Source: Alphaproteobacteria bacterium (GTDB lineage: Bacteria; Pseudomonadota; Alphaproteobacteria; Rhizobiales; Aestuariivirgaceae). From it: a stretch of 18,352 nt of DNA. The stretch is taken from the NCBI GenBank assembly GCA_005884715.1, contig VAZZ01000049.1:1-18352 (forward strand), written 5' to 3'. Made by a program: the position numbers and the translations under genes. This document shows positions 7,246 through 12,829 of this stretch, in pieces (positions within the stretch are counted from its first letter, which is position 1; each line of letters opens with the position of its first letter). The notes under the pieces were generated by a model, which was not told the DNA's origin, did no database searches, and saw only the letters and a list, made by a program, of their open reading frames with translations.

Positions 7246-8307
7246 ATGACCGCGCTCGCCAATCTTGCGGGAAGCGACAGGATGGCGGGCATCATAGCGC
7301 TTCTGGAGCGCAATGATGTGTCGAGCCAGGCTTCGGCGGAGCTTCTGCGTGGCGGCAAGAACAACCGGGTGATCCGGCTCGTCTCTGATAGGGGTGCCCC
7401 CCTCGTGCTCAAGGTCTATTTCAGGAGCGCCGCCGATACCCGCGACCGGTTGAAGAATGAATTTTCCTTCGCCCGCTTTGCCTGGGCGCAAGGGGTGCGC
7501 ACACTTCCCGAACCGATCGATGCGGAGCCTTCCGAGCAATGCGCGCTCTTTGAGTTTGTAGCGGGGACAAAGCCGCTTTATCCACCGACCGCGGCAATGA
7601 TCGCCGAGGCGCTGGCCTTCGTTCAGGAAATCAATCGGCAAAGATTTGCAGACGCCGCCGCCGGTCTACCGACAGGATCCGAAGCCTGTTTTTCGATCGC
7701 CGCGCATATCGACCTCGTAAATAAAAGGATCGGGCGGCTTTTGGACGATCATGCCGGCAACGGCGCCAAGCCGTGGATCGAAGGCAAACTTCTCCCTTTA
7801 TGGCGAATGATCGAAAATTCAGTCCTATCCGGAGCGGCATCACGGGGCGTTGATCCTGAAAGGACATTGGACGAGCAGGAGCGGATCATCTCGCCTTCCG
7901 ACTTCGGCTTCCACAATGCCATTGCGAGAGCAACCGACGGGCGCCTGTGCTTCCATGATTTCGAATATGCCGGCTGGGACGATCCAGCAAAATTGTTCGG
8001 CGATTTCTTCAACCAGATCGAGATGCCGGTTCCCCATGAATTTTTGCCGGCAGCTGCGGGTTCCTTCCTGGCTCTTTCGCAGCATCCACGGAATCTCGCC
8101 TGGCGCATGCGCGCGCTCCTTCCCGTCTATGCCGTCAAATGGTGTTGTATCGCGCTCAATCCCTTTGTGGCGGCGGATGCGGCACGAAGGCAATTCGCCG
8201 GACACGACACAGCTGAGATATTCCGGCAGAGTCTGGAAAGAGCCGCCCGGCAGCTCGAACGGGCGCAATATTTTCATCAACTCGGAGAGTGGTTGACCGA
8301 TGCCTGA
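7246..8307 (+). CDS. Aminoglycoside-phosphotransferase-fold (APH) small-molecule kinase
   Basis: A 353-residue protein of the APH/choline-kinase-like family. It has a nucleotide-binding N-lobe with LRGGKNNRVIRL and the probable ATP-phosphate lysine in VLKVYF (Lys56). The catalytic loop is SPSDFGFHNAI (Asp219, Asn224), a variant of the usual HGDxxxxN in which Ser replaces the His. The metal-binding aspartate is in FHDFEYAGWDDP (Asp238). Such enzymes phosphorylate hydroxyl groups on small molecules; in a cell-envelope cluster the substrate is more likely a sugar or polyol than an antibiotic. It starts three bases after the HAD gene stop, with AGGGG upstream, and overlaps the next gene by eight bases. 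Pairing with an adjacent phosphatase suggests successive steps on one intermediate. Resistance function is unlikely and unsupported. Confidence 0.75.
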   Translation: MTALANLAGSDRMAGIIALLERNDVSSQASAELLRGGKNNRVIRLVSDRGAPLVLKVYFRSAADTRDRLKNEFSFARFAWAQGVRTLPEPIDAEPSEQCALFEFVAGTKPLYPPTAAMIAEALAFVQEINRQRFADAAAGLPTGSEACFSIAAHIDLVNKRIGRLLDDHAGNGAKPWIEGKLLPLWRMIENSVLSGAASRGVDPERTLDEQERIISPSDFGFHNAIARATDGRLCFHDFEYAGWDDPAKLFGDFFNQIEMPVPHEFLPAAAGSFLALSQHPRNLAWRMRALLPVYAVKWCCIALNPFVAADAARRQFAGHDTAEIFRQSLERAARQLERAQYFHQLGEWLTDA

Positions 8308-8965
8308 AGTCGATTTCGTAACCCTGGTGCATAAATCCACCAAGCGCGACTATGTCCAGCGCGTCACCGAGGTGGACAAGGCGGTCGTCGCCGAGAAGGC
8401 CATAAAGTTCGGCCATGATTATTGGGATGGCGATCGCCTGTCGGGCTATGGCGGCTATCGTTATGACGGGCGCTGGCGCGAGGTCGCCGATGCGATGGCG
8501 GCACATTACGGTTTGAAATCGGGTGATCGCATTCTCGATGTCGGTGCCGGCAAGGGCTTTCTTCTGCATGATTTTATGCAAGCCGTGCCGGGGATCGATG
8601 TGCGAGGCCTGGATATATCGAGCTATGCGGTAGAGAACGCCAAGCCCGAAGTGAGGGAGAGGCTCGAGGTGGGCAATGCCAGCAAGCTTCCCTATCCGGA
8701 CAAGAGCTTCGATTTCGTGGTGTCGGTGAACACACTGCATAACCTCTATATACAGGACCTGTTCGCCGCGATCCGCGAGATCGAGCGGGTGTCGAAGAAC
8801 GGCCGGAGCCATATCACCGTCGAGGCCTACCGCAATGAGCGCGAAAAGGTGAACCTGATGTACTGGCAACTGACCTGCCGGGCTTTCCACACGCCTCAGG
8901 AATGGGAATGGATATTCAAGACCTGCGGCTATCGTGGCGACTGGGGTTTCATCTATTTCGAATGA
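8300..8965 (+). CDS. Class I SAM-dependent methyltransferase
   Basis: A 221-residue Rossmann-fold methyltransferase. Motif I is ILDVGAGKGFLLHDF (about residues 78-92), the acidic end of strand 2 is in GLDISSYAV, motif II-like ASKLPYPDKSFDFVVSVNT follows, and a later segment reads REIERVSKNGRSHITVEAY. It resembles Methyltransf_11-type enzymes found in O-antigen and capsule clusters, where they may methylate sugars. It has an unusual N-terminus (about 60 residues, with YWDGDRLSGYGGYRYDGRW) that may help bind substrate. The start lies inside the end of the kinase gene (eight-base overlap). O-, N- or C-methylation cannot be told apart here. Confidence 0.8.
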   Translation: MPEVDFVTLVHKSTKRDYVQRVTEVDKAVVAEKAIKFGHDYWDGDRLSGYGGYRYDGRWREVADAMAAHYGLKSGDRILDVGAGKGFLLHDFMQAVPGIDVRGLDISSYAVENAKPEVRERLEVGNASKLPYPDKSFDFVVSVNTLHNLYIQDLFAAIREIERVSKNGRSHITVEAYRNEREKVNLMYWQLTCRAFHTPQEWEWIFKTCGYRGDWGFIYFE

Positions 8966-8972
8966 TGATGCG

Positions 8973-9833
8973 ATGAGCCGGCGCGCCCTCATCATTGGAT
9001 CGACCGGTCTCGTCGCCCCGGCTTTGTCCGGCAAGCTCAAGGAATTGGGCTGGCAGACGATCCATACGGCGCGATCGGGCGCCGATCATATCCATTTGGA
9101 CCTGAGAGAGCCCGATCTCAGCGTCCTTCCGCATGACATCCAGGCGGTCTTCCTGATCGCTGCGGAAACATCCTTGCGCCGTTGCGAAGATGAACCGGAC
9201 ATCACGGAAAGGGTCAATGTCCTGACGCCGGCCGCGATCGCCAGGCATTATTCATCAGCGGGGACTCACATTCTCACTTTGTCCAGCAGTCTCGTCTTTG
9301 ACGGAGTTGTTGCCTTCGCACGGACCTTGTCGGCCCGACGACCGGTCTGCGAATATGGCCGGCAGAAAGCCCGTCTCGAAGATGTTCTTACCGGGATGGC
9401 GGCACCGACGACAATTTTGCGCACGACCAAGATTGTCGAGTCTCTTGCCCGCCTCACGAGGGATTGGTCACGCGATCTCCGCGCGGCAAAGCCGATAAAA
9501 CCTTTTCTCGATCTCGTCTGCGCGCCTGTCAGCCTTGCCCGGATCGCCGAAATCCTGAGCTACTGCGCCGATCACCGCCTCTCAGGACTATTCCAGCACA
9601 GCGGTGATCGCGACATCGACTATGCGGTCATTGCCCGGGTCTTGGCCCAGCGAATGAGAGTTCCGGAAGACCTGATCAGGCCCTGCCGAAGTGCCGATCT
9701 TCCAACGCCTCCTGTGGTTGCTCCGGCGCATACGACGCTGAGCGAGGCTATTCCTGCCGGTCTGACACCCCAATCTCCTGAAGACGTGCCGCTCGTGCTC
9801 AGGCAATTCCTTGATCGCTACGGCGCGCACTGA
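8973..9833 (+). CDS. NAD(P)-dependent sugar reductase/epimerase, RmlD-like extended SDR
   Basis: A 286-residue extended short-chain dehydrogenase. The cofactor loop is LIIGSTGLVA (residues 6-15), a variant of GxxGxxG with Ala in the last Gly position. LTLSSSLVFDG corresponds to the active-site Ser/Thr strand, and the catalytic pair is Tyr128 and Lys132 (CEYGRQKA). RmlD relatives reduce a 4-keto NDP-sugar; epimerase activity is the main alternative. I chose ATG 8973, seven bases after the methyltransferase stop, because the cofactor motif then sits near the N-terminus; GTG 8934 would add 13 residues. This is the last gene of the + strand cluster. A short GC hairpin (GCCGC 9862-9866 with GCGGC 9870-9874) follows but lacks a T-run. 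Confidence 0.75.
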   Translation: MSRRALIIGSTGLVAPALSGKLKELGWQTIHTARSGADHIHLDLREPDLSVLPHDIQAVFLIAAETSLRRCEDEPDITERVNVLTPAAIARHYSSAGTHILTLSSSLVFDGVVAFARTLSARRPVCEYGRQKARLEDVLTGMAAPTTILRTTKIVESLARLTRDWSRDLRAAKPIKPFLDLVCAPVSLARIAEILSYCADHRLSGLFQHSGDRDIDYAVIARVLAQRMRVPEDLIRPCRSADLPTPPVVAPAHTTLSEAIPAGLTPQSPEDVPLVLRQFLDRYGAH

Positions 9834-10005
9834 CACTTAACAGCCGCCTCTAGAGATCAGAGCCGCTCAGCGGCCTGCGCGCTCGTGCGACAAGGACCTC
9901 GTCGAAGCGCTCCGGAATGGGCAGAGCATCCTGCTTCCCGTCGCGCGCGCGGGAGATTGTGGCTGCACTGCAGCGAGCGCTCTGCCGACACCGATCGCCG
10001 ATCGA

Positions 10006-10296
10006 TCACGGCTTGCCGTAGTTGGCCGTGAAGTATTCGACGATCTTCTGCTGATCCGCCTCTTCGACCGGCGCACCGAAAGTCTTCACCATCTTCGTCA
10101 CTTCCGCCGTCCAGCCCTTCCGGTCGAGAAAGGGCGAGTTCATCTGGACGTAGTCGACGCTATGACATGCGACGCAATTCTGCTCGACGACGGCAAGCCC
10201 GTCGCCGGGCTTCAGCTTGATTGCATCCTCATCGGCGCTCACCGGCAGGGGGAGCGCGAAAGCGACCATCGCGGTAAACGCCAGAAACCTGATCAT
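10006..10296 (-). CDS. sorB: Sulfite dehydrogenase cytochrome c subunit (SorB)
   Basis: A 96-residue periplasmic c-type cytochrome. Residues 1-21 are a Sec signal peptide (MIRFLAFTAMVAFALPLPVSA). One haem-binding CVACH (41-45) is present, and Met69 (TKMV) or Met52 may be the axial ligand. In the SorAB enzyme of Starkeya it takes electrons from the molybdenum subunit and passes them to another cytochrome c. I chose ATG at 10296 because AGGGG lies upstream and it gives a clean signal peptide; the frame continues upstream into sorA without a suitable start. The gene begins 10 bases after the sorA stop, which indicates one transcript. The order sorA-sorB matches known loci. Confidence 0.88.
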   Translation of the reverse strand: MIRFLAFTAMVAFALPLPVSADEDAIKLKPGDGLAVVEQNCVACHSVDYVQMNSPFLDRKGWTAEVTKMVKTFGAPVEEADQQKIVEYFTANYGKP

Positions 10297-10306
10297 CGCG
10301 ATCCCC

Positions 10307-11527
10307 TCAGACCACCTTGAGAGCCAACTGCTGGGCGATGTTGTTGTGATAGCCGGCGCCGTTGAACAGGAGCTTGTCGACCTGTGTCGCGCCGGCGGCA
10401 TTGCGGGCCCTGACTATGATGGTTGCCGCGCCCGCCTGTCCCGGCGTGAAGCTGTGCGTCCACTGCCGCCAGGCGAAGCGGCCAAGGTCCTTGCCAAGCT
10501 TGGCCGACGTCCACGTGCTGCCGCTATCGGTCGACACGGCGACCTCGATGATGCCGTAGCCGCCGTCCCACGCGATGCCTTTGATGTCCACCGGCTGACC
10601 GGCTTTGACTTCGGCGCCGTCCTCGAGATTGGTGATCAGCGAGTTTACCACGATCTCGGTGATCGGCGTCGTCGGCGAGTCGACGGGTTCCTGCGATACG
10701 AAGCGCTGAACGACGGGGAACAGCCCCTTCGGGATGCGGTAAGCGGTGTTCACCCAGAAATTCTGGAGCGGCTCCTTCAGCACATCTATGTCGACGATGT
10801 GCTTCATCCAGTAGGTCGCCGTCCAGCCGGGGACGATGATGCGGGCCGGAAAACCGTTCCAATGCGGCAGCGGCTCGCCGTTCATCTCGAAGGCAATCAG
10901 CGTGTTCTCGTCGACCGCCTTCCACACCGGAACGCTCTTGACGAAGTCCGGCGTCTTGTCGACGACGGGCCCGTCGGCGCCGTTGAAGGAGACCTCCAGC
11001 GCCTTCTTGGCGAGGCCGACCTTGTCGAGCACATCCTTCAGCCGCACGCCGCCCCATCTGGCGTTGCCGATGGCGCCGTTGCCCCATTCAACGCCCGGCA
11101 CGTGCGGATCGGAGAAACCTCGCCGCTCTCCCGAGCACTGGCATACGGCGGCGATCTCGACCTTCTCGAATTGCTTGAGATCGTCCAGGCTGAACTCAGC
11201 CGGGTTCTGCGCAGCTGGCCCGCCGACCTTCACTTTCCAGCCTGCCGCGTCCAGCTGCGGGATATCAGCGAGGTGATAGCGAACGAAGAAGCCGTTGTTC
11301 GGCGTGAACGCCTCGTTAAAGTAGCTGATCGGAGTCTCATAATTGGGCGGCCGATAGGTCTTCTTGATGAGAGGGAGTTTGCCGGGAAGCGCCTCGAGCA
11401 CCTGCTCGGCTACCGTCCCCTCCGGCAGCGCCAATCCGGCCGCCCGCGCAAGCCGCGGTAGCCATCCGGTTCCGCCGGCGAGCGCCAACATGCCGGCTCC
11501 ACCTTGCAGAATCCTGCGCCTGTTCAT
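10307..11527 (-). CDS. sorA: Sulfite dehydrogenase molybdenum-cofactor subunit (SorA)
   Basis: A 406-residue sulfite oxidase-family enzyme that oxidises sulfite to sulfate in the periplasm. The N-terminus is a Tat-like signal (RRRILQGGAGM... to about residue 30, ending RAA). The catalytic domain has PPNYETPISYFNEAFTPNN, the active-site FFVRYH (Arg83, His85) and the cofactor ligand in VCQCSGERRG (Cys131 by analogy with SorA). PHWNGFPARIIVPGW follows, and a C-terminal Mo-co dimerisation domain includes DSGSTWTSAKLG. The length is close to that of Starkeya SorA. It pairs with the cytochrome gene just downstream. On the minus strand a TATGAT at 11563-11568 could be its -10 box, but I see no convincing -35. 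No lesion is visible. Confidence 0.92.
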   Translation of the reverse strand: MNRRRILQGGAGMLALAGGTGWLPRLARAAGLALPEGTVAEQVLEALPGKLPLIKKTYRPPNYETPISYFNEAFTPNNGFFVRYHLADIPQLDAAGWKVKVGGPAAQNPAEFSLDDLKQFEKVEIAAVCQCSGERRGFSDPHVPGVEWGNGAIGNARWGGVRLKDVLDKVGLAKKALEVSFNGADGPVVDKTPDFVKSVPVWKAVDENTLIAFEMNGEPLPHWNGFPARIIVPGWTATYWMKHIVDIDVLKEPLQNFWVNTAYRIPKGLFPVVQRFVSQEPVDSPTTPITEIVVNSLITNLEDGAEVKAGQPVDIKGIAWDGGYGIIEVAVSTDSGSTWTSAKLGKDLGRFAWRQWTHSFTPGQAGAATIIVRARNAAGATQVDKLLFNGAGYHNNIAQQLALKVV

Positions 11528-11644
11528 CTGGAGACCTTCGTTCGTCCTCCGACGCCCACGAGATCATATTCCAAATCCTGAATAAGAAAAGCGGGAGGCG
11601 ATGCTCGACACCAGCCGCATCAAGGGCGACGGCCAGGGTGACCG

Positions 11645-11663
11645 GAAGTTTGCTCCAAACTTC
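11645..11663. repeat. Perfect inverted repeat upstream of sorA (possible operator)
   Basis: GAAGTTTG at 11645-11652 and its exact complement CAAACTTC at 11656-11663 are separated by CTC. It lies about 118 bases upstream of the sorA start codon, in the 377-base gap between sorA and tRNA-His, which otherwise holds only the ATPase relic and the probable sorA leader. It is not followed by a T-run on either strand, so a terminator is unlikely. It could be a regulator binding site or chance. Confidence 0.4.
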
Positions 11664-11715
11664 TCACCAATAAGAGTTTTGTCGACCTGCTCGAATTGGC
11701 TCTCGGATGCGCGCC

Positions 11716-11790
11716 GGCCTCGAGCATCCACAGGATCGGCCCCCAGAATTTCGCAAGATATGTCCGCCACGCCGACGGTGTCTGCTCAGC
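11716..11790 (-). pseudogene. Relic of a P-type H+-ATPase N-terminus
   Basis: On the minus strand, codons 11760 down to 11716 read YLAKFWGPILWMLEA, preceded by TPSAWRT. This closely matches the first transmembrane entry of plasma-membrane-type H+-ATPases, whose usual wording is roughly FLxxFWGPIPWMLEA. The similarity stops right after it: the frame continues as GAHPRANSSRSTK and ends about 30 codons later, with no further transmembrane segment and no DKTGT phosphorylation motif. It is therefore a short remnant of a lost gene. The match rests on about 15-20 residues recalled from the family, so a chance resemblance remains possible. Confidence 0.45.
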
Positions 11791-11904
11791 ACATCTGACG
11801 CCGTGACAGCTCACCAAAGAAGTGTGATGTAAAGAAAGTTCGATGCCGGGGAAGCGCCGGTTGGGGCGATTATTCAGACAATTGCCGGTAGTATTTGATT
11901 TGAA

Positions 11905-11981
11905 TGGTACAGCTGCCTGGCCTCGAACCAGGGACCTTCGGATCCACAATCCGACGCTCTAACCAACTGAGCTACAGCTGC
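11905..11981 (-). tRNA. tRNA-His (GTG anticodon)
   Basis: A complete cloverleaf of 77 bases including an encoded CCA (11905-11907). The acceptor stem is GCAGCTG (11981-11975) with CAGCTGT (11915-11909), giving a G1-U72 pair. The D arm is GCTC/GAGC around AGTTGGTTA. The anticodon stem TCGGA/TCCGA encloses TTGTGGA, with GTG at 11947-11945. The variable loop is AGGTC. The T arm CCTGG/CCAGG encloses TTCGAGG. The discriminator is A73 and the base before G1 is T, so the usual G-1:C73 identity pair is absent, as in other alphaproteobacteria. Confidence 0.95.
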
Positions 11982-12037
11982 ACAGGTCATAAAACGGAGC
12001 GCAAACTAGTCCGAAGCCTTGCGCAATTCAAGACAGG

Positions 12038-12068
12038 AAAAGGCCTGCTCACACGAACAGGACCTTTT
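12038..12068 (-). terminator. Stem-loop terminator candidate after the phasin gene
   Basis: AAAAGG+CCTG at 12038-12047 pairs with CAGG (12058-12061) and CCTTTT (12063-12068), with one bulged base at 12062 and a 10-base loop. On the minus strand the right arm ends in CCTTTT, giving a short T-run. It lies 19 bases beyond the phasin stop and before tRNA-His on the same strand. The A/T-ended arms mean it could work in both directions. The T-run is short, so strength is uncertain. Confidence 0.5.
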
Positions 12069-12086
12069 GGAGAGTTCTGGTCAGAA

Positions 12087-12539
12087 TCAGGCAGCGCCGG
12101 CCTTACCCAGATCGCCGAACGACTTGAGCATGCTCTGCTGCACCGGCTTCACCGTTTCCTGGGCCAGGAGCACGGACAGCTCACTAAGTTCGCTGGCCTG
12201 GCGTGAGAACGTGGCGAACTGATCGCGCGCAAATTCCTGGTTGAGCGCAACGAACTCGGTCGGGTCCTTCACTGCAAAGGCCTTGCGCACGAAAGTGAGG
12301 GCAGAATTCATGTTGATCTGGGCGATTTCCATCGCCTTCAGCTGGATGTCGGCAGCCCGCGCCTTGAAGGCACCTGCCGCTGCATCAAGATACTGCACAT
12401 TCGAGTGGGCGAGATCGCTCACCTTGTCGAAAGCGGCTTGCGCCTGATCGACCGACTTCTGGGCGAATTCGGTGACTTCGGCCGGTACTTCAGCCGGCAT
12501 TTCGGCGGCATTTTCCACGCTTTTCGGTTTCTTGCTCAT
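12087..12539 (-). CDS. Phasin family protein (PHB granule-associated)
   Basis: A 150-residue phasin (Phasin_2-type). After a charged, Glu/Pro-rich start (MSKKPKSVENAAEMPAEVPA), almost the whole length is predicted amphipathic helix with the typical alphaproteobacterial pattern: FAQKSVDQAQAAFDKV, the FKARAADIQLKAMEIAQIN stretch, then FVRKAFAVKDPTEFVALNQ and FARDQFATFSRQASEL. Phasins coat polyhydroxybutyrate granules and control their size. There is no signal peptide or membrane segment. The start is set by a strong ribosome binding site (AAGGAG at 12552-12547). It is a single-gene unit with its own promoter candidate and stem-loop. An acetoacetyl-CoA synthetase gene about 3 kb away also belongs to PHB turnover. 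Confidence 0.92.
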   Translation of the reverse strand: MSKKPKSVENAAEMPAEVPAEVTEFAQKSVDQAQAAFDKVSDLAHSNVQYLDAAAGAFKARAADIQLKAMEIAQINMNSALTFVRKAFAVKDPTEFVALNQEFARDQFATFSRQASELSELSVLLAQETVKPVQQSMLKSFGDLGKAGAA

Positions 12540-12591
12540 GTCACGTCTCCTTCACGCCGCCCCATGGCCGCTGATGACCACAATCGGATCC

Positions 12592-12620
12592 AAGATAGTC
12601 ATTGATTTTGTGCGATGCAA
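12592..12620 (-). promoter_or_regulatory. Phasin promoter candidate with TGC-N3-GCA motif
   Basis: Read on the minus strand, TTGCAT (12620-12615) is followed after exactly 17 bases by TATCTT (12597-12592), about 50 bases before the phasin start. The -35 overlaps TGC-ATC-GCA (12619-12611 on the minus strand). A second GCAA/TTGC-type imperfect palindrome lies just upstream at 12627-12640 (TTGCGGCGCAGCAA on the + strand). TGC-rich repeats are the reported type of target for the PHB regulator PhaR, so PhaR repression of this promoter is a reasonable guess. Confidence 0.45.
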
Positions 12621-12733
12621 CATATTTTGCGGCGCAGCAAGGCCTGTGGAGAACCGGCAGACGCCGGATGCATCCAAGTGAGTCGCCCTATAGACTTGGA
12701 GAAGGCCGTTAAGCTTAATAAAAGATTGATGAA

Positions 12734-12761
12734 TTGTAAGGATTTAGCATTGGTTTATAAA
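12734..12761 (+). promoter_or_regulatory. Promoter candidate for the histidine kinase gene
   Basis: TTGTAA (12734-12739) and TATAAA (12756-12761) are spaced by 16 bases in an AT-rich patch of the 290-base gap between the divergent phasin and kinase genes. This would leave a leader of roughly 60 bases before GTG 12830. The match is moderate and is based on pattern only. Confidence 0.35.
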
Positions 12762-12829
12762 CAAATTGCCGAGACTTGCGATTCTGCGCGGTCAGGTTTG
12801 AAGCAGGGGCCGCGCTTGCGGCAGGATGA

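Noticed and set aside
7246..8307. Antibiotic-resistance reading of the APH-fold kinase
   Set aside because: The fold is broad, the catalytic loop is atypical, and the gene is embedded in a sugar-biosynthesis operon; nothing points to an aminoglycoside substrate.
8156..9040. Minus-strand open frame (294 codons) across the kinase, methyltransferase and reductase genes
   Set aside because: It lies opposite three overlapping genes with clear motifs on the + strand; no domain or ribosome binding site supports it.
9862..9874. GCCGC-TCA-GCGGC hairpin after the sugar cluster as a terminator
   Set aside because: Only five base pairs with a three-base loop and no T-run follows; not enough to call.
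9850..10008. Minus-strand open tail ending DALPIPERFDEVLVARARR plus a few residues, downstream of sorB
   Set aside because: It looks protein-like but has no start codon, is only about 53 codons long, is bounded by a stop upstream and matches no family I recognise; too weak to call a gene remnant.
10217..11461. Long + strand open frame (414 codons) opposite sorA/sorB
   Set aside because: It is the antisense shadow of two well-recognised genes in high-GC DNA, is rich in Arg/Asp/Leu and has no family signature.
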